This document shows, one piece after another, positions 50,174 to 59,684 of a stretch of 64,000 bases of DNA. How positions within the stretch are numbered: the stretch's first letter is position 1; the number at the start of each line of letters is the position of its first letter. Location: assembly GCF_030408775.1 (NCBI RefSeq), contig NZ_CP047210.1, positions 1,860,001 to 1,924,000 on the forward strand. Reading direction: 5' to 3'. The notes beneath the pieces were generated by a model that saw only the letters and a list, made by a program, of their open reading frames with translations, was not told the DNA's origin and made no database searches. Position numbers and translations under genes: made by a program. The stretch is from Corynebacterium fournieri (GTDB lineage Bacteria; Actinomycetota; Actinomycetes; Mycobacteriales; Mycobacteriaceae).

Positions 50174-51334
50174 ATGACTACAGCTGCCCCCGCCCTGACT
50201 ATCGGCGGCATCGATTTGAACTCCCCCGTCATCCTCGCACCGATGGCCGGGGTGACAAACATGCCGTTTCGCGTCTTGTGCCGGGAGATCGAGGAGGAGC
50301 TCACCGGCACCTCCTCCGGCCTCTACGTCTGTGAAATGATCACGGCGCGCGCCATGGTGGCGCGCAACCAGAAAACGCTGCACATGACCACCTTCGCCGA
50401 CGTAGAAACGCCGCGGTCGATGCAGCTGTACACCGTGGACCCGAAGTTCACCTACGAGGCCGTGCGCATGATTGTGGAAGAAGACATCGCCGACCACGTG
50501 GACATGAACTTCGGCTGCCCCGTGCCCAAGGTCACCCGCAAGGGCGGCGGCTGCGCCATCCCGTACAAGCGCCGCCTCTACGGCAACATCGTCGACGCGG
50601 CCGTGCGCGCCGCCGAAGGCTCCGGCATCCCGATCACGGTGAAGTTCCGCATCGGCATCGACGACGGGCACCACACGCACCTGGATGCCGGCCGCATCGC
50701 CGCCGAGTCGGGCGCAGCTGCCGTCGCATTGCACGCGCGCACCGGCGCCGAGCGCTACTCCGGTGGAGCCCACTGGGACGAGATCGGACGGCTAGTCGAG
50801 CACATGGACGGCACCGGCGTCCCCGTGATCGGCAACGGCGACATCTTCGCTGCCGACGACGCCGCGAAGATGATGGAGCAGACCGGCTGCCACGGCGTGG
50901 AAGTCGGCCGTGGCTGTCTGGGCCGGCCCTGGCTGTTCGCCCAACTCGGCGCGCAGCTGCGCGGCGAGGACATCCCGCCCGAGCCCACTCTGGGCCAAGT
51001 CGCCGCGATCATCTACCGCCACGCCGAGCTCCTGGCCGCCCACGACGGCGAGGATCACGCGTGCCGGGACATCCGCAAGCACACCGGCTGGTACCTGCGC
51101 GGCTTCCCCGTCGGCGGCGAGTTCCGCAAGACCCTCGCCCAGGTGACTTCCCTGGCCGAGCTCAAGGAGCGCCTCGCCCTCATCGCAGATTCCGACGAGC
51201 TCGCGCAGCACGCGGACGACGCCCGCGGACGCCAAGGCTCCGCAGGCAAGATCGCACTGCCGGAAGGCTGGCTCGACGACCCCGAGGACGACACGGTGCC
51301 CGAGGGCGCCGAGATTGAAAATAACGGCGGGTAA
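50174..51334 (+). CDS. dusB: tRNA-dihydrouridine synthase (DusB type)
   Basis: FMN enzyme that reduces uridine in the tRNA D-loop. The 386-residue product has PVILAPMAGVTNMPFR, the catalytic cysteine in MNFGCPVPKVTRKGGG, KFRIGIDDGHH and the FMN loop IGNGDIF...GVEVGRGCLGRPW. A 60-residue C-terminal acidic tail is typical of corynebacterial members. ATG 50174 (MTTAAPAL) is favoured; ATG 50162 is four codons longer. phoU follows 29 bases later. Confidence 0.93.
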   Translation: MTTAAPALTIGGIDLNSPVILAPMAGVTNMPFRVLCREIEEELTGTSSGLYVCEMITARAMVARNQKTLHMTTFADVETPRSMQLYTVDPKFTYEAVRMIVEEDIADHVDMNFGCPVPKVTRKGGGCAIPYKRRLYGNIVDAAVRAAEGSGIPITVKFRIGIDDGHHTHLDAGRIAAESGAAAVALHARTGAERYSGGAHWDEIGRLVEHMDGTGVPVIGNGDIFAADDAAKMMEQTGCHGVEVGRGCLGRPWLFAQLGAQLRGEDIPPEPTLGQVAAIIYRHAELLAAHDGEDHACRDIRKHTGWYLRGFPVGGEFRKTLAQVTSLAELKERLALIADSDELAQHADDARGRQGSAGKIALPEGWLDDPEDDTVPEGAEIENNGG

Positions 51335-51363
51335 AACGCGGCGCGTTAAGTAGCATGAACCAC

Positions 51364-52095
51364 ATGCTTCGCACTGTGTATAGGGAACATCTCGAGGTTT
51401 TTCACAAGGACGTCCTCGAGGTGTGCGACACCGTGCGCGAAATCATGGACTACGCCTCCGCAGCCGTGCTCGAGCAATCCCTCGAGGATGCCGAAGAGGC
51501 ACTGGGTTACCTGGACTCCCTGCAGGAGGCCATCCAGCGCTGCGAGGACCACAGCATGCGCCTGTTGGCCCTGCAAAGCCCAGTGGGCAAGGACCTGCGT
51601 CAGGTCATCTCCGCCATCTACATTGTGGAAAGCTTCGACCGCATGGGCTCGCTGGCCAAAAACATCGCCCTGCTGGCCCGCCAGCGCCACCCCGCCCGCA
51701 TCTACCCGAAGGCGCTGCAGGGATACGTCGAAGAGCTCGCCCGGCTGGTGCAAGAGATGGGCGCGGCCACCCGCAAACTGCTCGTCGACCCCGACGCCGA
51801 CGCAGCTGTTGAGCTACACACGATCGACGAAGGCGTCGACGACATGAAGGCGTTCCTCACTGCCCTGGTCTCCGACCGGAAGTGGGAGTACTCCACCCGC
51901 GAAGCCGTCGACGTGGCTATGCTCGCGCGCTACTACGAGCGGTACGCGGACCGGTGCGTCAGCGTTGCCAGCCGCATGGTCTTTCTCATCACCGGGCTCA
52001 AGCCGGAGGCATACCTGCGCCAGCGCGACGACGAGGACTACGACCCGGAAGCCAAGTTCGCCACCATCGAACGGAGGTTCCGCAACCACCAGTAG
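51364..52095 (+). CDS. phoU: Phosphate transport regulator PhoU
   Basis: Helical modulator that links Pst transport to the phosphate two-component system. The 243-residue product has two PhoU repeats with ExxxxR/K-D patterns (SPVGKDLRQVISAIYIVESFDRMGSLAKNI and ...YYERYADRCVSVASRMVFLITG). ATG 51364 (MLRTVYREH) matches family starts; ATG 51355 is an alternative. It is convergent with pstB, separated by a terminator, instead of lying in the pst operon. Confidence 0.93.
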   Translation: MLRTVYREHLEVFHKDVLEVCDTVREIMDYASAAVLEQSLEDAEEALGYLDSLQEAIQRCEDHSMRLLALQSPVGKDLRQVISAIYIVESFDRMGSLAKNIALLARQRHPARIYPKALQGYVEELARLVQEMGAATRKLLVDPDADAAVELHTIDEGVDDMKAFLTALVSDRKWEYSTREAVDVAMLARYYERYADRCVSVASRMVFLITGLKPEAYLRQRDDEDYDPEAKFATIERRFRNHQ

Positions 52096-52116
52096 CGCCA
52101 CGAGCCGAAATAGGGC

Positions 52117-52162
52117 GACGCCCCTTCGGCGCTGCCCTGTTACGGGGCACCGAAGGGGCGTC
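52117..52162. terminator. Bidirectional terminator between phoU and pstB
   Basis: A 13-bp perfect outer stem (52117-52129 with 52150-52162) plus an inner GCTGCCC/GGGGCA helix. Serves convergent phoU and pstB. Confidence 0.9.
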
Positions 52163-52178
52163 GTCAAGCAGGGATGCT

Positions 52179-52955
<777 letters not shown>

Positions 52956-52992
52956 CTGGGTTTCTCCTGGATGGGTGGGAACGCGGGTGGGG

Positions 52993-53952
52993 TTACTTCT
53001 TGACCGAGTAGCGCTTCGCCACAAAACGTGCGAGCAGGTTCAGGGTGACAACGAGGATCACGAGCGTCAGCGCCGCGCCCCAGAGTCGGTCGTTTGCCGG
53101 GCCGGTAGCGCCGGACTTCCACATGTCCAGCATGAACAGCGGCAGCGAAGACTGCGGCTTGTCAAACATATTGAACCAGTTCGTCGTCGGCGTGGAACCG
53201 ACGAGGATCAGCACCGGAGCGGACTCGCCCATCACACGGGCGACGGCGAGCATGATGCCGGTGACGATGCCGGACAGCGCAGTCGGCAGCACGATGCGCA
53301 CGATGGTCTTCCACTTCGGAACACCCAGCGCGTAGGACGCCTCGCGCAGATCCATCGGGACCACGCGCAGCATCTCTTCGGTGTTGCGGACCACGACCGG
53401 GATCATGAGCAGGATCAGCGACAGCGACACGGCGAAGCCGGAGCGCTGCTGGCCCAGGATGGTGATCCACAGGGCGTAGACGAACAGCGCGGCGACGATG
53501 GACGGCACACCGGAGAGGATGTCCACCATGAAGGTGGTCAGCTTGCCCAGCCTATTGCCGTTGGAGTACTCCACCAGGTAGATAGCGGTGAAGATGCCGA
53601 TCGGGATGGAAAACAGCGACGCGATGAGCGTTTGCATGAGGGTACCGGCGATCGCGTGGAGTGCGCCGCCGCCCGGCTTGGAGGAACGCACGCCGACCAT
53701 GTCCTGGCTCCACCAGGCCGGGTCGAGCACGGCGCCCATGCCGCGCGAGACCACGGTGACGAGCAGCCACAGCAGCGGGATCAGGGCAAGGATCATGCAC
53801 AGCCACATCAGGCCGCCCATGATGGAGTTGGTGGTCTTGCGGCCCGAAGCGATGTCGGTGAACGGGTTCTCGCCGCCGCGGGAGGCGCGCGCCGGAGCGG
53901 AGGTCTTGGTGGCTACCTGGGAGGCGCCGTTGTTGGGTACTGCAGTAGACAT
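52993..53952 (-). CDS. pstA: Phosphate ABC transporter permease PstA
   Basis: Membrane channel subunit with PstC. The 319-residue product has six membrane segments and the EAA loop [25 protein letters not shown] that binds PstB. The N-terminus (about 1-40) is a cytoplasmic Ser/Ala-rich extension common in actinobacteria. 37 bases upstream of pstB; pst genes run S-C-A-B. Confidence 0.95.
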   Translation of the reverse strand: MSTAVPNNGASQVATKTSAPARASRGGENPFTDIASGRKTTNSIMGGLMWLCMILALIPLLWLLVTVVSRGMGAVLDPAWWSQDMVGVRSSKPGGGALHAIAGTLMQTLIASLFSIPIGIFTAIYLVEYSNGNRLGKLTTFMVDILSGVPSIVAALFVYALWITILGQQRSGFAVSLSLILLMIPVVVRNTEEMLRVVPMDLREASYALGVPKWKTIVRIVLPTALSGIVTGIMLAVARVMGESAPVLILVGSTPTTNWFNMFDKPQSSLPLFMLDMWKSGATGPANDRLWGAALTLVILVVTLNLLARFVAKRYSVKK

Positions 53953-53969
53953 TTTCTGCTTTCCGCTCC

Positions 53970-55040
53970 TTACTTGTTAACGATCGCGCGGGCGATCGAG
54001 TTGACGACGAAGGTCAGCAGGAACAGCACCAGGCCGGCGGCGATGTAGGCGCCCGCGGAGACCGGGTTGTTGAACTCTGCGGCGGCGTTGGCGATCGCGG
54101 TGGCGAAGGTGGTGCCGCCGTCGAACAGCGAACCGCGGAAATCGTTCGCCGGTGCCACGGCCATGTACAGCGCCATGGTCTCACCGAGTGCGCGGCCGAG
54201 GCCGAGCATGGAGCCGGCGATGAAGCCGGACATTCCGAAGGGGATGACGGTCATGCGGATGACTTCCCAGCGGGTTGCGCCGAGGGCCAGGGCGGACTCG
54301 ATCTGGCCCGGAGGGGTCTGCACGAAGATCTCGCGGGCGGTCGCGGCGATGATCGGCAGGATCATAATCGCCAGCACGATGCCGCCGGTCATCACGTTTC
54401 GCGCCGTCGAGAACGGCGGGGAGTTCTGGTAGGTGGCGAACAGGAAGAAGTCGCCGCCCCAGCTGTTGACCCACTTGTAAAAGTCGCCCAGCAGCGGGCC
54501 GAGCACCTGAGCGCCCCACAGGCCGTACACGATGGACGGCACCGCGGCCAGCATGTCCACCAGGGTGCCCAGCGGGCGAACCAGCTTCGTCGGGCAGTAG
54601 TTGGACAGGAACAGCGCCACGCCCAAAGCGATCGGCATGGCGATGATCAGTGCGATCAGGGAGATGGTGATGGTGGAGAAGAAGAGGTTCGGGATACCGA
54701 ACTTCATCGCGTCCAGGTTCGCCGTCTGCCATCCGCCGCCGTAGGTGAGGAAGCCGACGATCCCGCCTTCGTTACGGCTCAGCGGCGGGATGGCCTGGAT
54801 GAGCAGAAAGATGCCGATCGCCGCGACGAGGACAGTGATCAGGGTCGCGGATGCGGTAGAGAAGAACTCAAACACACGGTCGCCCGGGCGCTTCACGCCG
54901 GAACCGGTGTTCGCATCGTCGCTGACGGGCGTGCGCTCCTCCTGTCCCTTTGTCAGGGTGCCGCCTGTGGAGTTCTGGATTACAGGATCAGATGTGTTCG
55001 CGGGTCCTGCACCGCGGTCGAGGTGATCGTTAGCAGCCAT
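53970..55040 (-). CDS. pstC: Phosphate ABC transporter permease PstC
   Basis: Second channel subunit. The 356-residue product has a long hydrophilic N-terminus (about 60 residues) and six membrane segments, with the EAA loop ESALALGATRWEVIRMTVIPFGMSG and PSIVYGLWGAQVLGPLL. 17 bases before pstA. Confidence 0.95.
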   Translation of the reverse strand: MAANDHLDRGAGPANTSDPVIQNSTGGTLTKGQEERTPVSDDANTGSGVKRPGDRVFEFFSTASATLITVLVAAIGIFLLIQAIPPLSRNEGGIVGFLTYGGGWQTANLDAMKFGIPNLFFSTITISLIALIIAMPIALGVALFLSNYCPTKLVRPLGTLVDMLAAVPSIVYGLWGAQVLGPLLGDFYKWVNSWGGDFFLFATYQNSPPFSTARNVMTGGIVLAIMILPIIAATAREIFVQTPPGQIESALALGATRWEVIRMTVIPFGMSGFIAGSMLGLGRALGETMALYMAVAPANDFRGSLFDGGTTFATAIANAAAEFNNPVSAGAYIAAGLVLFLLTFVVNSIARAIVNK

Positions 55041-55114
55041 TTGCTCGAATCCTTCGAAGAATAAACGTTGTGGACGGCGGGAAACACGGCCTTTCTACCG
55101 CGTCTCCGCATAGA

Positions 55115-55149
55115 GAGACCCCCCGCGATCGGAATCAGTGGGGGGTCCA
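55115..55149 (-). terminator. Hairpin between pstS and pstC (attenuator-like)
   Basis: GACCCCCC (55117-55124) pairs with GGGGGGTC (55140-55147) in the 155-base pstS-pstC spacer. The T-tract is weak, so partial termination would give more PstS than channel, as in other pst operons. Confidence 0.7.
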
Positions 55150-55195
55150 TCTGCCTCCTAGGCGCTAGGCCCTGGAGACCAGCATCAAGTTGGCG

Positions 55196-56338
55196 TTACT
55201 TGATGGCGTTGATTGCCTCGCGCAGACGGTCAGCGTGTGCACCGCCGACCGGGATGAAGCCCTCGGCAGCGAGCTCCTCGTCCTGGGAATCCAGAGCGAC
55301 GTTGAGGAAGTCCTTGACCATCTTGGAGGTCGCCTCGTCGTAGCCAGCGGAGCAGACGATCTCGTAGGTGGTCAGCACCAGCGGGTATGCGCCAGCGGTG
55401 TCGGTCTTGAACAGCTTGTCGGAGTCGACGACCATGTTGTGGCCCTCGGTCTTGAACTCCAGGTTGTCCAGCACCTTGCCCACGGTCTCGTCGGTGAGCT
55501 CGACCGGGCCGTTGCCGAAGTCGATGTTGGCCTTCTTGTCAGCGAAGCCAGCCTCGACGTAGGTGATGGCGCCATCGGTCGCGTTGACCTCCTGCGCAAC
55601 ACCGGAGGAGCCGTTAGCGCCGGTACCGACGGTGTTCGGGAACGCCTTGCCGGTGGACTCCCACTTGCCGTCGGAAGCGGCAGCCAGGAACTTCTGGAAG
55701 TTGTCGGAGGTGCCGGACTCGTCGGAGCGGTAGAAGACGTTGATCGGGGTGTCCGGAAGGTCGACGCCCTCGTTGTTCTCGGCGATCTTCGGGTCGTTCC
55801 AGGTCTTGATGACGCCCTGGAAGATCTCGACGATGTTGTCGACGGTCAGGTTGAGGTTGTCCACGCCCTCGAGGTTGTAGGCGACGGCAACCGGGCCGAT
55901 GACGAACGGCAGGTGCCAAGCCTCGTTGCCGCCGCAGCGGTCAGCGGCAGCCTGGACCTGGTCGTCCTTCAGCGGGGAGTCGGAGCCGGCGAAGGCGACC
56001 TGATCGGCGATGAACTGCTTCTGGCCAGCGCCGGAGCCCGACGGGGTGTACGCGAGCTGAGCGCCCGGAACCTCGGATGCGTAGACGGACGCGAAGTAGT
56101 CCATCGCGTTCTGCTGGGAGGAAGCGCCCTCAGCGACGAGGGTGCCTTCCTGGCCGGACAGCTCGTAGTCGCCGGACTTCGTGTCGCCCTTGTTCTCGTC
56201 GGAGGAGACAGCCTCGGTTGCGGACTCAACAGCCTCGGAAGCTGCGTTGTCGTCGGAGTCGCCGCAGGCGACGAGGGAAACGGAAGATACTGCAACGACG
56301 CCAGCGATTGCGGCGGTGCGCTTGAAGTTACGGATCAC
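55196..56338 (-). CDS. pstS: Phosphate-binding lipoprotein PstS
   Basis: Extracellular phosphate receptor of the Pst system. The 380-residue product has a lipoprotein signal with lipobox LVAC (C25), a 35-residue acidic linker, and the PstS fold: EGTLVAEGASSQQNAM, YTPSGSGAGQKQF (phosphate loop), AFAGSDSPL, YRSDESGTSDNFQKFL, and TYEIVCSAGY with a conserved Cys. A 38-aa longer linker is normal in corynebacteria. Promoter region at 56339-56466 holds PhoR-type repeats. Confidence 0.96.
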   Translation of the reverse strand: MIRNFKRTAAIAGVVAVSSVSLVACGDSDDNAASEAVESATEAVSSDENKGDTKSGDYELSGQEGTLVAEGASSQQNAMDYFASVYASEVPGAQLAYTPSGSGAGQKQFIADQVAFAGSDSPLKDDQVQAAADRCGGNEAWHLPFVIGPVAVAYNLEGVDNLNLTVDNIVEIFQGVIKTWNDPKIAENNEGVDLPDTPINVFYRSDESGTSDNFQKFLAAASDGKWESTGKAFPNTVGTGANGSSGVAQEVNATDGAITYVEAGFADKKANIDFGNGPVELTDETVGKVLDNLEFKTEGHNMVVDSDKLFKTDTAGAYPLVLTTYEIVCSAGYDEATSKMVKDFLNVALDSQDEELAAEGFIPVGGAHADRLREAINAIK

Positions 56339-56445
56339 GGGATACCTTTCCGGTGCTTACTGGTCGGTTTCGAGCGTCGGACCAGCTGTCCGATTACTCA
56401 CAGATGCCAACCTACGAAAACCTGGTTAATGGCCGGTAGCCAGTT

Positions 56446-56466
56446 AAGTGAACACTTGGTGAACTT
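56446..56466 (-). promoter_or_regulatory. Candidate PhoR box upstream of pstS
   Basis: On the minus strand GTTCAC recurs at 11-bp spacing (complements of 56448-56453 and 56459-56464), fitting two 8-bp direct half-sites with 3-bp gaps as bound by corynebacterial PhoR. Lies about 110 bases upstream of the pstS ATG. Confidence 0.45.
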
Positions 56467-56502
56467 CCGTCCATCCCATTGTTTTCGCAGGTTATAGCCA
56501 GG

Positions 56503-57375
56503 CTACCTGTAGACAACGTGACTTTCACGGACCTCGAACCCGAGCTGGCGGTACCGCTTGACCGCGGGCTCGTTATCGGATTCAACATAGAGGATGACCT
56601 GCGGAGATCCCTTCCCGCGAAGATACTCCAGCCCCATCTGCATCAGGGGTCCCCCCATTCCCTCCCCCCGATGCGCGGAAGCGAGCCCGACAACATACAC
56701 CTCCCCCGTCCCATCCGGGTGGCGCTTGGTCCAGTGGAACCCGGCGAGTTCGTCGCCGTGGAACAGCAAACGCACGCCCGCCGGGTCGAACCACTCCGCC
56801 TCCCGTGCGCGACGCAGCCGCTGAAGGTCCCAGCCGCCTTGTTCCGGGTGCCAGGAAAACGCGTCGTTGTTGACGGCGAGCCATTGCTTGTCGACGTCGT
56901 CCCGCCCCCACCGCGCAACCGCAGCGTCGTAGTCCAGGTCTTCAAAGCCCTCCGGCAATCGCACTCCCCCAGCTGGAATGTCGCCTGCGTCAATCTCCAT
57001 CACCAGCAGCTCCCGGTCGATCTTCAGCGACAGAGCAGCCGCCAGCGCCTGCGCTCCCGGCAGGTTGCCGTGCGCCCACAGCCCTGCCTCAGGATTGTGG
57101 GCGCGCACCGCCTCCGCCAGGGCGCGCCCGATCCCCTCGCGCCGGCGCTGCGGGTGCACCACCAGTTCCGCGGAACCGTCTTCAGCCACACCGGCGCAGC
57201 CGACCACTTTGCCGCGATCTTCCGCCAAGAAGTGGGAGTGGTTCACGCGGACGTCGTCAAGCCCCTGCACGAAGGCCTCGGAAAAGGCGGCGATGCCGTC
57301 TTCGGCCTCAGCGGTGCGAAGGAGGGGTCGTACGCGGTCGCCGGGCAGGTGGGCGCTTAGGATATCGACAGTCAT
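56503..57375 (-). CDS. mshD: Mycothiol synthase
   Basis: Acetylates Cys-GlcN-Ins to mycothiol, the main actinobacterial thiol. The 290-residue product has two GNAT domains: the C-terminal one holds the acetyl-CoA loop (VYVVGLASAHRGEGMGGPLM) and the N-terminal one the degenerate VHPQRRREGIGRALAEA. FHWTKRHPDGTGEVYVVG is diagnostic of MshD. ATG 57373-57375 (MTVDILSAH) was preferred over longer in-frame starts because it matches the family start. Directly upstream of the pstS control region. Confidence 0.94.
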   Translation of the reverse strand: MTVDILSAHLPGDRVRPLLRTAEAEDGIAAFSEAFVQGLDDVRVNHSHFLAEDRGKVVGCAGVAEDGSAELVVHPQRRREGIGRALAEAVRAHNPEAGLWAHGNLPGAQALAAALSLKIDRELLVMEIDAGDIPAGGVRLPEGFEDLDYDAAVARWGRDDVDKQWLAVNNDAFSWHPEQGGWDLQRLRRAREAEWFDPAGVRLLFHGDELAGFHWTKRHPDGTGEVYVVGLASAHRGEGMGGPLMQMGLEYLRGKGSPQVILYVESDNEPAVKRYRQLGFEVRESHVVYR

Positions 57376-57409
57376 AGCTACCCAGGCTACGTGCGGAAAG
57401 GAGGTCGAG

Positions 57410-58135
57410 GTGCGCAAGGTTGCTGTCGGCGCAGTCGCGCTCGTCGCCACCCTCGGGCTGGCGGACACCGCCTACGCTTCCCACGTGGAGCGGCAACTCG
57501 CCCCGGACGGCACGGAAGTGCAAGTCACCGCAGCGCCATTCGTGTTCGCCGGCATCAGCGGCCGCGTTCCGCGCGTGACCGTGCGGCGCACCGACGCGGA
57601 CATTCCCGGCCCGGGCGTGGGCACGGCGAGCGTGGAGATGTTCAACCTGAAGCTGGACACCCCCGCCGACGCGCTGCGCGGCGAGATTGTGGGGGCCGAC
57701 GCCCGCCTCGTGCGCCGCCGCATCCGCCTCGACGGCGTGGGCTTCGGCGAGCTGCTGGGCATTACGGACTTGGACATCGCCAACCCGTACGACATCTCCC
57801 CTTCCGGCGGGGTGGCCAGCGAGGCCCGCCTGACCGGCACCGTGCCCGGCGCGAGCGAGCCTGCGACCGCGATGGTGACGCTGCGGCTATCCCACGGCGT
57901 TTTTCAGATGCGCCCGAGCCAGCTCATCGAGGTCCCGCAGGGCGACGAGGACAAGGTGCTCGACGGTTTCCGCATCGATTTCGACACCAGCGACCTGCCG
58001 CTGGGCGGGCCGGCGGATCTGGTGCAGCTGACCGGCGGCTCGCTGGAGTTCTCCCGCGACCGCGTCAACACCGTGGTTGAGCCAGCGGATCTGGAGCCGC
58101 TCGCGGGAGCGTCTACGCTTGAGAGGCATGACTGA
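57410..58135 (+). CDS. LmeA-like phospholipid-binding protein (DUF2993)
   Basis: A 241-residue exported protein of the DUF2993/LmeA family, implicated in lipomannan elongation and envelope lipid handling in mycolic-acid bacteria. Signal peptide about 1-23 (VRKVAVGAVALVATLGLADTAYA), then the repeats of beta strands VERQLAPDGTEVQVTAAPFVFAG and EMFNLKLDTPADALRGEIVGADARLVRRRIRLDGVGFGELLGI typical of the family. GTG 57410 is preceded by AAAGGAGGT. Overlaps the next gene by 8 bases. Confidence 0.85.
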   Translation: MRKVAVGAVALVATLGLADTAYASHVERQLAPDGTEVQVTAAPFVFAGISGRVPRVTVRRTDADIPGPGVGTASVEMFNLKLDTPADALRGEIVGADARLVRRRIRLDGVGFGELLGITDLDIANPYDISPSGGVASEARLTGTVPGASEPATAMVTLRLSHGVFQMRPSQLIEVPQGDEDKVLDGFRIDFDTSDLPLGGPADLVQLTGGSLEFSRDRVNTVVEPADLEPLAGASTLERHD

Positions 58136-58772
58136 AGAAAACAACAAACTCAACGGCAACGACGCTGTCAATCTCGCTGCGGAGCAGTCCAAGGAAACCG
58201 CCCACCGCAACATCCCGGAGCTGGGTTTCGAGGACATGCCGCTCGCGGCGGACACCGCGAACCTGCGCTACGGGCCCTCGCTTCACGACGGTCTGCTGGC
58301 GCTTCTGCCCCTCGTCGGCGTGTGGTCCGGCTCCGGCCAGGCCAACAACCCCTCCGACCCGGAAGGCGGCGAGTACGCCTTTGGCCAGCAGCTGATCATC
58401 TCCCACGACGGCGAGAATTACCTGCGCTTCGAGTCGCGCATCTGGCGCTTGGATTCCGAGGGCAACCCCACCGGCGCGGACCAGCGCGAGGTGGGCTTCT
58501 GGCGCATCTCGCTCAAAGACGAGATCGAGGTGACGCTGACCAACTCCCGCGGCCTGGTGGAGATCATGTACGGCGAGCCGGTCAACGAGCGCGCGTGGCA
58601 GATCACCAGCGCCTCCACCATCGCCACGGAAACCGGCCCGGCCGCCCACGGCCCGGGCAAGCGCCTGTACGGCCTGATGCCGAACAACAACCTCGGCTGG
58701 GTTGACGAGCGCGCCGTCGACGGCGAGATGGTGCCCTACATGTCCGCCGAGCTGAAAAGGGTTGCGGGCTAG
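58128..58772 (+). CDS. Ferric nitrobindin-like protein, heme ligand His absent
   Basis: A 214-residue beta-barrel protein of the nitrobindin/THAP4-like FABP family: LLALLPLVGVWSGSGQANN (GxWxGxG), FESRIWRLDSEGNPTG, EVTLTNSRGLVEIMYGE. Near the C-terminus the usual PHLSA-type motif, whose His ligates the heme iron, reads PYMSA (Tyr204), so heme binding by the standard ligand is unlikely. This variant is known in corynebacteria under the name ferric nitrobindin-like. ATG 58128 (MTEENNKL). Confidence 0.85.
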   Translation: MTEENNKLNGNDAVNLAAEQSKETAHRNIPELGFEDMPLAADTANLRYGPSLHDGLLALLPLVGVWSGSGQANNPSDPEGGEYAFGQQLIISHDGENYLRFESRIWRLDSEGNPTGADQREVGFWRISLKDEIEVTLTNSRGLVEIMYGEPVNERAWQITSASTIATETGPAAHGPGKRLYGLMPNNNLGWVDERAVDGEMVPYMSAELKRVAG

Positions 58773-59662
58773 GCAATCGCTTCTTCGATCAGCTGCCTGA
58801 TCTCCGACTCGTTGTCGGGGGCGGGCAGCTTTGTGCCGTCCAGGCGCTTTATGCGCGCAGCCACCCGGGTGGAGCTGACCAGCCAGACGGACTCGGCCTT
58901 GAACAGCTCGCTGAGGTAGATGTCTTTCGCCTTGCACTTCCACCCCTGCGCGGCGGCGTGCTCGAAGATGGCGGACTGCGTGGTGCCGACCAGCACGCCG
59001 TTGCCCGCAGCGGGAGTGCGCAGGCGGCCGCCCTTTTTCACCATGAGCACGCTCGACGTCGCGCCCTCGAGCACCCGGTCGGTTACGGGGTCGACGAAGA
59101 CGACGTCGTCTGCGCCCTGCTGACCCGCCCAGCGCAGCGCCGCCATGGTCAGCGCGTAATTTAGGGTCTTCGCGCCGCCGCGCATCCAGGGCACGTCGTT
59201 GTCGATGCTGTAGCCGCGCGGGGTGGTCAGCACACTCACGCCGCGTTTGCGCTGGCGCAGCACCTGCTCCGGCAGGGGGCGAACGGTCAGCCAGGCGGTG
59301 GGCGCCCCCGTGGTTTCGCGCCCGCGGGTGAAGGTCCAGGTGCACTTCGCCTCCACGTTGTCGTCGCCGCGCTCGCGGCAGTAGTCCGCCACCGCCTCCT
59401 CGGTCGCGCGGGTCCAGTGCTCGCGTCCCGGCTCCGGTAGGCCAAGCAGCTTAGCCGAGCGTGCGAAGCGGTCCAGGTGCTTGCCCAGGTTCAGCGGTTT
59501 GCCCCCGCGCACCAAGATGGATTCGAAAATGCCGTCGCCGCGGGTGACGGCTGCGTCGTCCCAGAACACGTGCGGCATGTTCGGGTTCTGGCGCCGCACG
59601 GAGCCGCCGAACGGCTCTACGAGGTAAATCACGGGCGCGGGCGGGAGCTGGGAAGAAACCAT
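58769..59662 (-). CDS. pabC: Aminodeoxychorismate lyase / class IV aminotransferase
   Basis: PLP fold-type IV enzyme releasing p-aminobenzoate and pyruvate from aminodeoxychorismate for folate. The 297-residue product has DDAAVTRGDGIFESI near the N-terminus, the PLP-lysine in MRGGAKTLNYALTMAALRWAG and VLEGATSSVLMVKKGG. Family specificity (pabC versus branched-chain or D-amino acid aminotransferase) rests mainly on context: folate-related YgfZ divergent from it. ATG 59660-59662 (MVSSQLPPAP) chosen. Confidence 0.82.
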   Translation of the reverse strand: MVSSQLPPAPVIYLVEPFGGSVRRQNPNMPHVFWDDAAVTRGDGIFESILVRGGKPLNLGKHLDRFARSAKLLGLPEPGREHWTRATEEAVADYCRERGDDNVEAKCTWTFTRGRETTGAPTAWLTVRPLPEQVLRQRKRGVSVLTTPRGYSIDNDVPWMRGGAKTLNYALTMAALRWAGQQGADDVVFVDPVTDRVLEGATSSVLMVKKGGRLRTPAAGNGVLVGTTQSAIFEHAAAQGWKCKAKDIYLSELFKAESVWLVSSTRVAARIKRLDGTKLPAPDNESEIRQLIEEAIA

Positions 59663-59684
59663 AATGCCCCTATGATAGGCGCCC

